DNA of 64,000 nucleotides from Distichodus sexfasciatus (GCA_032718565.1 JAVGVS010000660.1:1-64000), one strand, 5' to 3'. Counted from the first letter of the stretch, positions 11,241-23,955 are shown. Notes: generated by a model not told the origin, from the sequence alone. Program-made: numbers and translations.

Positions 11241-11711
11241 CCAAATCCACTTCTTTTGCAGTGACCGCAGCTCCACCAGGCGAGATTAAATCAAAATCTC
11301 ATAGACCCTAAATGACAAGAATCATCTTTCGGTAAATCTTTTAGCAGAGAGAGACAGAATCACGCCCAGCCAACCGGGGAGCCCTAGAGACTCCGAGCTG
11401 GAGATGGAAGAGAGGAGGATGGGGCACGTTCCCGATCTCCCGGCTGCCAGGCCACGTTGGCAGTTAATTAAAGAGGAATATGAACACTCAGCCTTCTCCA
11501 TTTATACACCCCACTCTCCTAAACTGCAGCGGAGGCGCATGCGCGGCAAGCCATCCTCCCGGGGCGTGGGTGCGCCATGGAGATGGGATAGAGACGAGGT
11601 CCCTACTAAGCTTATGATAAAAAAGAGTTATTAAAATATTACCTCTCCCTAAAAAAAAGATGAGTGGCTTGAAATTGCACCACGCCCGTCTCAAAATTAG
11701 CATGATGTGCT
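11241..11711. other. Single-copy stretch, no gene seen
   Basis: Ordinary mixed sequence between the purine tract and an L2-tailed element. No open frame with recognisable content. Confidence 0.5.
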
Positions 11712-12030
11712 ACTGTGCAGAAGCGACACCCGGTGGCGCGAAGTGGTTACTGCAGTCACCTCGCAGTAAGAAGGTTCTGAGTTCGAATCCTGTGTGGAGT
11801 TTGCATGCTCTCCCTGCGTTAGTGTGGGGTTCTCCGGGTGCTCCGGTTTCCTCCCACAGTCCAAAAGCATGCACTACAGGTTGATTGGTGTGACTGAGAG
11901 TGTGTTTGTGTGAGTGTGTGTGTGTGTGCGCCCTGCGGTGTGCTGGCGCCTGCTCCAGGGTTAGTCTCCGGCTTGCGCCCATAGTCAGGATAGGCTCGGT
12001 CCCCTGAGCCAGCGGTTGGGATTAGCGGGT
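11712..12030 (+). mobile_element. L2-tailed SINE-like retroelement, near full length
   Basis: A tRNA-like head (GTGGCGCGAAGTGGTTACTG as A-box region, GAGTTCGAATCCTG as B-box) is followed by TGGAGTTTGCATGCTCTCCC, TCCGGTTTCCTCCCACAGTC, a GTGTGT run, CCCTGCGGTGTGCTGGCGCC and GGATAGGCTCGG. The (GAAT)n end is decayed. It carries the same modules as the copy at 27,018-27,300. Confidence 0.85.
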
Positions 12031-12557
12031 TCCAAATTAACAGATACTGAATGTTTCCTGTCCCTCATTTTCTGTTTTATCACAAGATCTACAGACTACC
12101 TTGAGTCCTGAAAGGTCCCAAAAGCAAACCATCAACTTCCCACTAGCATGTTTGATACAAAAGAGTCAGCAAACGTTGCTGCTCGTTAAGGGAAAAAGCT
12201 GACTATGGATTTTTTATACTAATTTCACAAAGTTAATTAATTATCACATCAGTTAATTTTGATCATTTTTCTTTCTAGAACAATTCCACTGCGCCCGACA
12301 GGATCCTGAAGTTGTTGGAAGTCGCGGCTGAATAAAAGCGAGTTTAGGAAAGTGTGCTCCAGGTAGAACATCTACATCAAGTTGTTGTTTTACTTATGTG
12401 TAAGTGTTGCAATCGCAGTCATTAGTTGGAAAAATAAGCCGTCTTTAGACCGGCCTTCATCAACTCCAGCCTTTTCGCCTATTTTCCCTCAACGCTCTTC
12501 AGAACTGACTTGCCTTTTTCCCGAGTCTTTTTGATCATTATCATTTCAAAGCGAAGG
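12031..12557. other. Single-copy stretch, no gene seen
   Basis: Mixed sequence with no repeat or open frame I can support. Confidence 0.5.
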
Positions 12558-12807
12558 TCATATATCATTTTGCAAGAATTTAGTCAGCATCGTTGCTGCA
12601 TCTATCAGCGGATTTTCATGAGACTCGGTACTGAATCTCGGCGTCAGGGTGTATGAAACAATTTGTGTTATCTGCAGTGGCGAAAAAAGCCGGGTCGGGG
12701 TCTCCAAAGAACCAGTCTCTGTGCATACTATTTCGCTGACGAACACTGGGCCCCTGCAAGTGGTGTAAGGGCATACCGTGCGGTATCAATCTGCGAAAAC
12801 GGCTCAA
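12558..12807 (-). pseudogene. Coding-like fragment, two adjoining frames, unidentified
   Basis: One minus-strand frame (12,616-12,807) has normal-looking, non-repetitive protein composition with the segment RDWFFGDPDPAFFATADN, then stops at about 12,616. A second frame covering 12,558-12,746 continues with LIDAATMLTKFLQND. This is the pattern expected of a decayed gene with a frameshift, but chance is not excluded. I recognise no family. The nearby frame at 12,974-13,258 is on the same strand. Confidence 0.22.
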
Positions 12808-12973
12808 GATCTCACGGTTGGCTTCCGCCTACCACGTTCAGCTAGATTAATCTCTGGATTCACTCAATCTTTCTGACCTCCTCCTCTACCCTCACCGTTG
12901 CCTATCGGGACCTCACCACCCTTCTGTCGTTCCAGGGGTTTTTTTTGGGAAAAAGCAGAGATCAAGATCAGCT

Positions 12974-13258
12974 CTAAGCCACTGGAAAGCAGCGCAAAAG
13001 TGGAGCCTTCCTAAAAATGGCATAACTTTTATTATTTTCACACTCTGCCCAGGTCTGGGGAAGCTCGTATTCAGCCGCCGATGCTGTATACAGCTCTCTA
13101 ACTCTGTCTAAAGTGATCTGAAGTTTAGCCAGCTCCAAAAAAATTCTGTGTTTTTCGGCACCCAACGCATCATTCTGTCCCACTGGCGAGCTGAGAATCT
13201 CTTCCATATAGCCTTGACTCTTCTCCTCTGGACTGAATAATTTACTCACAACCAGCAT
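12974..13258 (-). pseudogene. Coding-like open frame of 94 codons, unidentified
   Basis: This minus-strand frame has balanced, non-repetitive composition. It includes a likely helical stretch near residues 40-60 (FLELAKLQITLDRVRELY) followed by PQTWAEC. It overlaps no identifiable transposon or array, unlike almost every other open frame here. A possible splice acceptor (TAAATTATTCAG) lies about 30 bases into the frame, so the true start could be internal. It may be an exon, a pseudogene relic of an unknown element, or chance. No function is assigned. Confidence 0.25.
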
Positions 13259-14334
13259 TTGGCCTCAGCAGGCGGAAGAAACCGCTGCAAACCTTGCGCC
13301 TCGGCCCGGCGAAGTTTAATTTACTCACTCTCACTTGCTTGGGAAGGATTTAGCCGTTGCAGGCGGAGGTGTAGGTTTGTCGGTTTTGCGATGCAAAAAT
13401 CATCAGAGCCTGAAAAAGGGGTTCGTGGCGGCATGATGTGTGGCTCGTGGCGGCGTGATGTGTGGCTCTCGCCCCCCTCTCACCCGTATCGGGGGAAATG
13501 CTGGGAAATGTCAGAGTGATGTACTGTATATGAATGACATTCTGGAAGCCCCCCCACGGAAAACAGCGTTGCGCGAAAAGGTCTCGGGTACAAACTCACA
13601 GTGGAGAAGAAATTAGCACCCCGTGCGGAAGGACAAGGCCCCATAATGATAAACATACACATTTGCGTGCATAATTTGTGGCGGAGATCAAATCTGATGG
13701 CGTGACGCCGATCAGCATGCAGGGGCGACAGCGTAGCTGCTGCAGAGAGCCGAGAATGTAATTGTCGCGCCAGTTTGTAAATTAATGGAATCGGGCCATA
13801 TTCAGTTTCTTGCCAATATGCTTCTTCTCATTAGAATGTGCCACTTCGGAACTGGATGTGTCATCGGATGTGTTTAAAAAAAGGAAAGCAGCAGCGCGAA
13901 GCAGGCGAGGCGGAAAATAGAAATGCTGTGGGAAGTGTCTCGGCTGGTGTGTGAATTGGATTGCCGATTGACGAGTTCCAACAGTACCAGATTGTGCGAT
14001 TAGGCTGTAACGACTTGTTACAAGGTGGTGGGGCCATAAATAAAAATGTAACTCTGATGAAACCAAACAAATAACTAAACAAGGTGCAAAGTTTTTAAAA
14101 AGTGTGACTAGCTATTTGAAGTGCTAAATTTACAACTAGACATGCAGTTCCTGAAGAGACTGAGGGACTGCTGTGTGCTCAAAAACACAGAATAAAGGGT
14201 GGATTTTTTAAAAAGGAGAAATGATGAAGGATGTTTATAGATGTTTCTGCAGATCATAGTTGACCTAGCTATTAAACAATAAAACGGTATAACCACAAGT
14301 AATAGCACGGCTCTCATATGGTGAGGTGCCCCGA
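13259..14334. other. Single-copy stretch, no gene seen
   Basis: Moderate-GC sequence. Positions 13,680-13,800 contain homeodomain-like TAAT cores and look less degenerate than the repeats around them, but I cannot show conservation from one sequence. Short frames have no recognised content. Confidence 0.45.
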
Positions 14335-15065
14335 TTGGTCAAAATAAGACACGACAAGTTTAAGTACCACCCCTTGTGTCCCAAAATGAGAATGACCAGT
14401 CTCAATGGTGGCTCCACCTTGGCCCAAACCAAAGGAAATCACAGGTCTCAATGGTGGCTCCACCTTGTGTATTAAACTCCAAGGAAATGATGGTCTCAAT
14501 GGTGGCTCTGCCGGCCAAAACAGGGAAATGACGGTCTCAATGGTGGCTCTACCTTGTAGACAAAACAGGAAATGACGGTCTCAATGGTGGCTCTACTTTG
14601 CAGTCAAAACAGTAAATGGCGGTCTCAATGGTGGCTCTACCTTGTAGACAAAACAGGAAATAAGCGGTCTCAATGGTGGCTTCTACCTTGTAGACAAAAC
14701 AGAAATAAGCGGTCTCAATGGTGGCTCTGCGCAGTCAAAACAGTAAATAAGCGGTCTCAATAGGTGGCTCTACCTTGTGGCCAAAACAGAAATAATTAGT
14801 CTCAATGGTGGCTCTTTACTGCAGTCCAAAACAAATAGCCCGGTCTCCAATGGTGGCTCTACAGCAGCCAGCCCAAAACAGAAATGTTGGTCTCCAATGG
14901 TGGCTCTACCTTCTGACCAAAACAAGGAAATGACAATAGTCTCAATGTTGGCTCTACCTTGTGGCCAAAACAGGAAGTAACCCAGTCTTAATGGTGTGGC
15001 TCTACCTTGTGGCCAAGATTATGGATCACAGCCTTAATGGAATGCCACTTTGTGGTTAAAACAAG
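14335..15065. repeat. 44-bp tandem array
   Basis: About 16 copies of a ~44-bp unit: GGTCTCAATGGTGGCTCTAC, then CTTGTAGACAAAACAGGAAA, then TGAC. Central units are the most alike and both edges decay. The open frames here read a repeated Q-W-W-L motif and are not genes. Confidence 0.95.
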
Positions 15066-16459
15066 AGAATTACATTTCTTTTACCTGAATAAAATAGACT
15101 TTGCAGTTGAGCTAGTTACAAGAAGCAGAACACCCGGACTCATCTCCAATGAGCTGAAAGTTTTGAGCCTGAAACAGTGTCTCTACAAATAAAAAGGAAT
15201 AAGAAAAGCTTAAAGAGCAAAGTGATTTGTGGTACCAGGCAACCAGTATTAAAGCTCCAAATGGAATAAAAAAATCTAAATATTTAGTAACCAAAGTGCC
15301 TCGTTCTCCATCGATCTAGAATGAAAAAATCTTCTAACTTTATCAGCTAATCCAATGTACTATAAGCGAGATCTGTGTGTGCAATAAGCCTCCAATGCAA
15401 TCATTTCCTGGATAACTACCGTCCGATATCTATATATTACAGCGACTGACCTTTCGAGATCAACTCTGACTTTTAACGCCATTTGAGTTCTGCACTCAAC
15501 CACTTGCCCTGACACTAAAGCTTCGAGTGGGCAATATGGCAGCATTGGAGCATGTGGAAGTGATATACAATGCGCGAACTCCAGTGCCCCATGGCCTCCC
15601 ACACACCCACGTTAAGCTGAAACCAAGAGATCATTGAATCGACTTACCTGTTTGGGTCCGTTCCATCCAACAGTCAACAGGCGAGGTGGCAGAAGGGGAA
15701 GAACACAGAGAGAGAGAGAGAAAGAGAGTTAGTAATGGTCTTCATCATGGTGTAAATTGGGCCCCAAAAAGGACGTTTTTAATTGACGTTGCAGGTCATT
15801 GGTGGAATCATTGTTCACGTCTAGTGCTGAGTTAGTCTGCCGTGACCCGTTTGGCCATGTTTTCTGTAATCATGATTATTCAATACGTTGATGCCATAAA
15901 AAGTTCCTTAGCAATGTAGTGCCAAGAACTCTTGAGTAAGCACTTTTCAATTTTTGAAAACTGTACTGTCAGGAGCTGGATTAGTAATCTAGCATACCAG
16001 GCAATGGCCGGTGGGCCGGTGCAGGGACGACGTGACTAATCGGGAGACTCCGCGCTTGACGTTCACCTCTCTTCGAACGCTTGGGTGGAGAAAAATAATT
16101 TTGACAAACAGCCAGCAACAGCAGGGGGCGCTAATATGCTAATGTTCAGTGAGTCGCGATATTTTTTGATTGATAGTCTTTGCTCCCCAAAACCATTTTT
16201 CCCACCTCTGAAGTGTCAACGTCCCGATTAAGCGACTCTTTAAGTGCCGAAGAAAGACTGCCAAAAACCCTTTTAAGAGGTTTTAACGGAAGATTTTATG
16301 ATCTATACTCGCATAAAAATCCTAAATCAAAAGATAAGACCATCTTGTAGACAGGAGGAAGTGGTGGAACCGTGTGGAAATCTCCCAGAAACTGAACCTA
16401 CAAATAAATCAGAATCAATTCCATTATGAATGATGTCTAATGTTTCCATTTTGGATTGA
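15066..16459. other. Single-copy stretch, no gene seen
   Basis: Mixed sequence with a small (GA)n run near 15,708-15,730. An 80-codon minus frame (15,360-15,602) has no recognised motif. Nothing else supportable. Confidence 0.5.
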
Positions 16460-16511
16460 TAATCATAGAATCGAAATATCAATATCGTTCAATATATTAC
16501 ACCCCTACAAA
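16460..16511. mobile_element. hAT-like right-end fragment
   Basis: AATATCAATATCGTTCAATA then TATTACACCCCTAC reads, on the minus strand, as a TAGGGGTGTAATA-type terminal repeat. No partner end was identified. Confidence 0.35.
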
Positions 16512-17617
16512 AAAAATCAGCCTCTGACTCTTTTTTTGGGGGACGGGTCTGACCATCGTCGCCGTCACACGTCACCCTCCTTCAAGATAAAGACTCGGGC
16601 AGATCCGGAACGGAAGACAAGTGACAAGTCTCTCCTCTCTAATCAGGCAGCCTGGCTAAAGCTGCAGCCAAAGTGCGCCGAGTCGTAAATTATCCCAATT
16701 TGTATCCGAACAGCGAAGTTATCAGCCTAAAAAAGGTCAACGGTGAGACAGAAATTTCCATCGCCTCCTCTGTGATGGAGTGGCCGGTCCAAAGTTCAGA
16801 AACGCCTTAGCGAACCGAGGAGCTTCACGTCCCTCGACTAGAGAAAAGGCCAAGCCGAAAAGGTCGCGTTCACCCCCTCCCCAACACCACCTACCGCGCC
16901 AGACCTGAAAATCTCCCACAGAGAAATGAAATAGAGCACAGTATATAGTCATTCATGTTATAGAAATTAAAAAATAAAATTACATGCAGTATATTCACTT
17001 AAGAGTAATTTCTAAACGTATAAAAATATATAAATATGAGTAAATAATATTGACACTTTTATTTTTAAATATAATTATTATCCCATAAATATACACAGCC
17101 ATTACGCTGCCTGTATATGGGACTTAATTGTATCTATGTAATTTTACATATTTAATTATTAATTTATTATTTATTTATCTCAGTTAGAACAAGAAAATGC
17201 ACTGACAGACGTTTATTGATAATTACAGAACAGTTCTGGAGAAAATGACAAAATAATGACATCTTTAAAATGAGTTAAATATAATAATAATATAATAAGA
17301 ATATTTTGAAGAACAACATACTACAATATTACAAAGTGGCTATTTAAAATTTAATATTGTGTATTTAATTATTTGTTTAATTTATTTATATACATAATTA
17401 TATACACAAAATATAAATAATTAAAGTATTTAATGATTTATATTTTTCAAATATATTGGTGTATGGGCAGTAATTAAGTTGGCATATTTATTGGATTGGA
17501 TTATTAGATATTATCTCGTACAATACGTTGTCTAAAATATATTTTGTACTTGTTGTGAAATAGTGACTCCGATCCTGAAAAGAATACACCCTTTATGTGT
17601 TTAAAAACAACCAAACA
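16512..17617. other. Single-copy, A/T-rich in the second half
   Basis: Positions 16,960-17,560 are strongly A/T-rich (ATTTAATTATT-type sequence) without a clear repeat period. No gene seen. Confidence 0.5.
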
Positions 17618-17690
17618 AATTGATTAATGCCGAAAAAAATGGTGAAAAAATGATTATAAAAAATAGTTGTTGGTTGCAGCCTTAGTTGTT
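17618..17690 (-). mobile_element. hAT-like end fragment
   Basis: On the minus strand this reads CTAAGGCTGCAACCAACAAC then TATTTTTTATAATCATT, a decayed form of the GGCTGCAAC...ATAATCG terminal sequence widespread in fish. Confidence 0.4.
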
Positions 17691-18061
17691 ACCGGGGGGT
17701 CGTCTCGACGACGGAACAATGCACGTCTCACCCAAAAAATGAATAAAATATGGCCACTAATAGGAAGTCGAGCTGCCAAAATCCAACTCTCTTTGTTCGT
17801 AGAGTTAACATTCGCATTCGCGTTAGAGTGCAAATGCATCTGGGATGCGTTCGCCACCCCAGCCGTTAACGATGCTTCACCGGACTTAATTCGGGAGGGT
17901 GATTAAGGATTTCAAAAGGAGGACAGTTCTGATGATTGTTTAAAGAGGGACTTAACGATCAGAAGCAAGTTTCCCAAAATTGCTGTGGCGGAAAAATCTC
18001 AACCAATTACAGAGAGCGTTCAAAGTGCTAGATGTTCTTAGCATGCTTTTGGGAAACGAGC

Positions 18062-18262
18062 ACGTAGCGTAACGTGATCAGAATGTCCGAATCCCAGATC
18101 GGTAAAGGTACCTCTGAGGTACTCATGAGCAAGGTACCGTCTCTAAGCACAGTTCCACCGGAAAATGCCAAAAAGTGCTGCCCACTGTTCCTTCACCGAT
18201 GAGTCACATTTGGTTGTGGTGTGTTCACAATGATAAATAGTCACTCACTTTCACTTTTACAT
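18062..18262 (+). mobile_element. tRNA-derived SINE, 5' part shortened
   Basis: Carries GGTAAAGGTACCTCTGAGGT, ACTCATGAGCAAGGTACCGT, GCCCACTGTTCCTTCACCGA and a tail AGTCACTCACTTTCACTTTT. The tRNA-like head is compressed by a deletion (TAGCGTAACGTGATCAGAAT, then CCGAATCCC). Confidence 0.8.
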
Positions 18263-19457
18263 CATGGATATATGACTCCACTTAAGTTTTTTGTTCGCCA
18301 CCTTGTCAGCCAGTTAACGAGGACTTAACAAGCTGAATTCCGTTGAGTAAAACGACGGAAAACCTGATTTCGTCTACTAGGCAGGGCCCTAGCAGACATT
18401 TTCGATCTACTTGGTAACCGTATAGCCTGGAAGGCTGCTGTTCAATCGATACGGCAAAGCTGTGTATTTGTGTCCCGTTTGTTCTCGGGTTTCCTTTCTG
18501 ATGCGTCTCTAGTGCAAGCCGACGTTTTAGTGTTTTTGGGGTGTAACGCATTTAAGAGAGCGAGCGAGCGAGGGCCCGAAGTCGCACTTGACTTTAAAAA
18601 TGAAAAAGATCCACTTTAGGCAAAGCTTTGAAATCCTCCTCTGGAGGGTCGGGAATCTGAGACGATTGCTGGCATGAAGGCAAAACACCAAAAAAAATAT
18701 ATATATATATAAAAGCGCAGCGTGATGACATCATCTGGCTGCTGGCACCAGACACCCCTCCTGAGAGGATGGAAGTGCTCGAGTGGCAAAGAGCCCCAGT
18801 CAGGGATTCTTAATATTCAGACCATGGACTCGGTTCAAGCTCTCCACTGCAGGCGTATCAGGCGGCCCGGTGATCAATCAAAGCGGGGAGAGAAAAACAA
18901 AATAGGCTCCTGTGGAAACTGAAAGGGAGGGTAGCTAAGGAAAGGAGGGAGCATTAATGACCGTGAGCACTTGCTTAGGGTAGCGTTGACGACGGAACGT
19001 CTGTCCCTGGCGACAGCGACTTTCTGTGCGTAGGGAGAAACTAGCAAGGGCAAGCAAAGGGGGTGAAGATGATGGAGCAGCCAAAATTGACTGGGGTTAT
19101 ATAGGGTGCCGCCCTCAGTGTCTTGATATTGCTGTCTTTTTTAGCAGTGGGAAAACTGACAGCCTCACAGTTCTTTAGATTGGTTTATTAGAGGGGTCTC
19201 CTGGCGTCTCAAGCGAGGCTTAAATGAAGGCCAGGTGGTGGTGGTGGTGAAGCTGTCCAAGTGTCAAAAACATTTAGGGCATTTTGTGGACACTTTTATA
19301 CAGCGACCCCTGAGCAAAGATCTTTATTTCCAGGTTTCTCCAGTTACACCAGGGGCTGGCAATTCCAGTTCTGGAGGGCCAGTGTTCTGGAAGTTATCCA
19401 TCATACCTGATTTCAGAACATTCACACCTTGTTTCTGGTAGATAACCACCAGAAAAG
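18263..19457. other. Single-copy stretch, no gene seen
   Basis: Contains a short (GAGC)n run near 18,558 and an A/T microsatellite near 18,695-18,710. Open frames of 60-80 codons have no recognised motif. Confidence 0.5.
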
Positions 19458-19663
19458 GTTTCCTCCGACAGTCCAAAAAGCATGCACTGTAGGTTAACTG
19501 GCGACTCTGTAAGATGTGGATGTTTGTGTGAGAGTGTGTGTGCCCTGCGGTGTGTTGGCACCTGCCCAGGGTTGGTCCCCGTAAGTTCCCGGGATAGGCT
19601 CCGATCCCCACCGCGACTCTGGTTGAGATTAAGTGGTTTGGATACTGAATGAATGAATGAATG
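19458..19663 (+). mobile_element. L2-tailed element, 5'-truncated
   Basis: CAGTCCAAAAAGCATGCACT, GTGTGCCCTGCGGTGTGTTG, GGGATAGGCTCCGATCCCC and a terminal (GAAT)n run at 19,648-19,663. Only the 3' half is present. Confidence 0.8.
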
Positions 19664-21739
19664 AAGTCTCTTTGGAAAAGAGAGTCTAAAAGATACTTAT
19701 CGGAAGAAATGTAGCACCGAGTCGGGCAAATGGTGACGTCTAAAAATTCATCTTTGTGATTTCAGGTACGAAGGAAAGGAACCAGGAGGCTTTCTTAGCA
19801 AACAACCGGCAACATTTTCGCAGCTGTGCCTATTAAAGGAGGACGAGACAATGGACAGATGCAACCCAATCGAAGTCAAGGATCTCCATCAGTCATAGTA
19901 AGTGGTGTTTGTCTTTTATCGGTGAGTGGAATGAGATGCAATCGGTATAAATGGGTGCGTGAAACTGTGCGCGGTAGGCGGTTTGCAGAAAGCGGAGGGG
20001 AAAGTGTACGGTACGAGCCTACCGGCCATTTCGTGGCAGCTCAAGTCAATCCTGGGCCCTTAATTACCCCCGGTGTAGCAGCCGTTCTTCGCTTGCCTCC
20101 GGGGCAGCGCGGCTTACCGCAGAATTAACAATGCACCGAGTCGCAGCACAACCGTGAGCGTCGCCCCAAGGGCTGCGTGTCACCCGGCTTCCGAAAAAAG
20201 ATGAACGCTTAAATGAACGCGGAAGTGACGAGTAATTTGGAAGAATGGATGCGCTGCACGTTCGCAAGTCAACAGCTTGCAGCGTACATCCTTTTCAGCC
20301 CGCTTTTGGTCTTAATAATGAAAAGTGTTTACATCGGTATCCATTTCCGTTTTCCCAGTGCTTGCGCTGACTTTTGGTGACATGCAAGATGATCTCGTGT
20401 TTAATGGCCTGGAAAATATAGCCCAAAGCTAGATATGTACTGTATGTACGCGTTATGGTACCGCTCGTGGGTCCCTTAAGGTGTCGTTTCGGGACTTGCA
20501 GCCACATGGCGATGCGAGGGGGAGCCATGAGGGGGGTGGCGATTCTTCATTTTGCAAGCAGGATTCCATCCAGGAGTCGTGCGATGACGATGATGATAAT
20601 AAATAGGAAGAACTGGAACCGTCGCTCACTTCTTTATATAAACGAGGCCCAAATGGATAAATAACACCAACATTTGGCATTACAACTTGTATGGAAACGA
20701 GGCAAAATGTAGTTTTTTCTCTTTTCAAGAATTTCATTTCTTCACCCAAGAATCATAACATTTCATATCGTGCGCCGTCTCTGGCTGCATTCTGGTGTTC
20801 CGAGCGTTGAAGTGGGGGCGGAAAAAACAAGAACATCCTGTTCCTTTTTTGTTTCATCACGAGTCAAATTTTTATATCACAGTTTCTGCAGGATTAAAAT
20901 AGAATTTGCTAACAATCTGGTAACTAATGAGGCTCTTTAGAATCTGAAAGGCCCAGGCCGAATGGTAGGGAATTAAAACACAATGTAGGCAGATTGGAGC
21001 ACCACCATCAACACGAGCAGTCTTGACAGAGCATCTTCCCAGGCGTGGGACAAGCTTACGAGTCCCTTATGTCTGGTAACTCTCTTTCATAACACTTCAT
21101 CACCCTCCCTCCTCCTCTCTCCATCCCTCCTCTTTCTCTCCTTCCGAGTGCAAGTGTCTGACAATAACCTGCTGTGTTGCACATCGCTACCCCTTCGTTA
21201 GCCACCACTACATTATATCACCGTTCCGTAATTACCCCTCTGCCACGCATTTCAACTATCGTAACAAGGTGTGAGGGGAGGTGGGGTGAGAATGTTCCTG
21301 AGGTATGTGAATTATTCATTTCGCTCCATTAGCGCCGTCGCATTCACCGCGTGACGCCGGAATGCCCTCACACCTTGCCGTGACGGAGCTTTCGCGTGTT
21401 GGCTGTCGAAAGTTATAAAAGTAGCAGCATTGTTTGAGTGCTAGTTAGGGGCAGTGTTGTCGATGCACATTTTTTAGTCTTGGCAAAAAGACAAGCAGGA
21501 AAAATGGGTTTTGGCCAAGTGATAATATTGATGATATCTTGATAAATGGATAAATTCACTGATTTTCAAGCACACTTCCAAAATACGAATAGATTTGTCG
21601 AAATGGTCAGTGTAAGGGTTTAGGTCAAAAGTATCACTAGCGTGGACGTTCCTGGATGTAACAAAATCAATGCTGACTAGGCGTCATTTCACTAATATTG
21701 GCCTTTCGTCGTTGATCAAATCAACCAAGCTCTGGTTTA
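19664..21739. other. Mostly single-copy stretch, no gene seen
   Basis: Moderate GC in 19,700-20,300, then mixed sequence. 20,880-21,000 and 21,290-21,390 look like slowly decaying single-copy DNA and are the sort of place to test for conserved noncoding elements. Open frames up to 100 codons show no recognised domain. Confidence 0.45.
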
Positions 21740-23050
21740 AAAACAACTAACTTGTATAAAACAGGATCTAGATCAATTATTGGGAACTATAGGGTTATGA
21801 GATTGCATCAGCTGATCGTCAACGCCATAAGGGATAGCCGGGATATTCCAAGTGATCAAAAATCTCAGTGGAACATCTGCGTCGTTGTTAAGGAGGTGTC
21901 AGTTGGTGATGGTTTGTAAGCCTTCCCAACAGAACGCAGAAATCCATTGATCTGAGGCATCTGTGGGGATTAAATAATTGTCTCATAGTTCCTGTATGTT
22001 AAGGACACAAAGCTAGTCGATTGTGGCATTTTTACATTGATCTTCCTCATTAAAATTAACAATGATGCAAGTTCTGTCTTTTAAAAATGTTGGTAGAACA
22101 TCTAGACAAATCATTAGGAACTATCTATTTACTAGACTGCGTCAGTGGATAATCAACACCACAAAGAATAGCAGTTTCTTGATGCGACTGACTGTTAGAC
22201 TGTAGATCTCTGCTAATAAACTATATTCTAACTGGTCAAATAGATCTCACTGGGACAGCCTTGCGGTTGCCGAGGAGGGGTCAGTTTGTGATGGACATTG
22301 TTTATAAGCCTTCGCAAAAGTATGCAGAAATCCATCAATCTAAGGCACGTCGGGATGGAGTAATTGGCTAAGGGTTGCAGTATGTTGGATGTCTTCCTGA
22401 CCAATCACACCCTTGATAAGCCATTGGAAGACGCAGAACAGTTGATCTTCCTTTCCTCATTGATGAAATCAGCCTTGTGGATGCCGAGGGGTCAGTCTGT
22501 GATGGGCGTTGTTTACAAGCCTTCAAAAATATTTAGAAGTCTATATATATGAGGCAGCTGCAGCGACTAAATAATTGCCTCTCACTCCTAGTATGTTGAT
22601 GTCTCCCTGAGTGTCTCCCTGCAACGCAAAACACAGAGCGTGTGGATGATGAACTTTTTCATTGATCTTCATTTCCTCGTTGCTAAAATCAATGGTTTCA
22701 AGTTTATGCTAGAACATCGGTAGACCAAGACACGTAGACCAATCACTGGGAGCTGTTGTTTAGCTACAATCTTAAATAATGAACAGCTTGTAGACAGGAA
22801 TGTAAATCTCTACCAGTGCACTGTGTTCTTACTGGCCCAATAGATCTCGCAGGGACAGTCTTGTGCTTTGCTGAGGAGGGGTGAAATGGTGATGGATGAT
22901 GGTTTGCAAGTCTTCCCAACGGTAATCAGAGAATTGCACAGAGAAGCTGTAGAAATCCATAAATGTGAGCCATCTATAGGGAGAGTTGAGGATAGTATGT
23001 TGAGGATGTCTTCCTGACCAATCACACCCGTGACGAGACACCGCAGAACG
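21740..23050. repeat. Degenerate tandem repeat with ~340-390-bp period
   Basis: Motif chains recur in the same order: GAACATCTAGACAAATCATT (near 21,765, 22,100, 22,727), GAGGGGTCAGTTTGTGATGG (near 21,895, 22,275, 22,490, 22,878), AGAAATCCATCAATCTAAGG, and GATGTCTTCCTGACCAATCA. About four copies, one shortened to ~210 bp. Divergence is high, so this is an old duplication. Confidence 0.65.
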
Positions 23051-23440
23051 CAAGACTCGGCGCTCTATCTACATAGTGGCTATCGACTTTCTTTCCCTTT
23101 CGTACATTAGGCAAGTCTCGACTTTTCACCTCCGAGACACACACTGCTTTGTTGTCCTGTCAGTCTCTCCTGGCAGAGGAAGCTTCATCTTCAAGTTGCC
23201 CTCCTAACTCGCTCGTTTGGTAGACGAATGTATGTTCTGTGAACTCCCTGCTCCCGTTCCGAACCAATCGTGGGGAACGGCCCGGCAAAAGAGCATCAAG
23301 CACTGCAGGAAAGAGCTGTCGCCAGAACAGCTGCCCTTGCGACGGACCCTCTAGCTTTGAGTAGGGCCTGATTAGACAGGCTTTGGAGAGGAAACGATCG
23401 TGTCCTAATCTACATCTGTTACATCATAACCCTTGTTGTC
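23051..23440. other. Single-copy stretch, no gene seen
   Basis: Mixed sequence with no recognised features. Confidence 0.5.
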
Positions 23441-23880
23441 CTTGGAATGTCTCCCTGGAGCACCTTGAGGTTCACCCAGGGTTCGAACCATCACCAATCT
23501 TATGGTCTATAAAACAGAGTCTCTTTAGATCACTACACCACCGTCTGGCATCATGGGATGTAGAGAAACACCTCTAATAAGCATAGAAAGAACTGTGAGG
23601 GTGTCCATGAACAAAATGCCACCAAAAAAGGCAGTAATGTCGGGATGTCTTAAAGTTGATGAAGGCAGTCTAAATAATGCAAACTCCAGTGAATTTGGCT
23701 GCTCTATTTCCCCTGCATCATCATCATCACTGCGTTTGCTCTAACTCTAACTCAATTCTCCAATGAACAGAGCCATTCTCAACTTAGAATTTCACGAGTT
23801 TGGCCCAAGCTGGAGGTAGGACACGGTCAGGCTCGAAACCTACAACCTCTTGGTCCTAACGCTAGACCACAATAACCATC
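23441..23880 (-). repeat. Decayed tRNA-derived SINE fragments
   Basis: 23,455-23,550 (CAGGGTTCGAACCATC ... CACTACACCACCGTCTGG) and 23,790-23,880 (GCTGGAGGTAGGACACGG ... CGCTAGACCACAATAACC) resemble the tRNA-like head, on the minus strand, of the SINE at 23,956. A small CATCATCATC run lies at 23,718. Confidence 0.5.
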
Positions 23881-23955
23881 TCCTGCCCATGTAATCCAAA
23901 GAAGCGTAGCATTTCTACTGACGCAATTGACCAAACGACAACAAGGCCTGCTTTA

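Noticed and set aside
10477..11276. Minus-strand open frames of 257 and 262 codons
   Set aside because: They translate a GA-rich tract into S/L/F/P runs in two frames at once. Composition alone explains them.
14335..15065. CRISPR-like appearance of regular repeats
   Set aside because: There are no unique spacers between repeats, no cas genes, and the genome is that of a vertebrate. It is a plain minisatellite.
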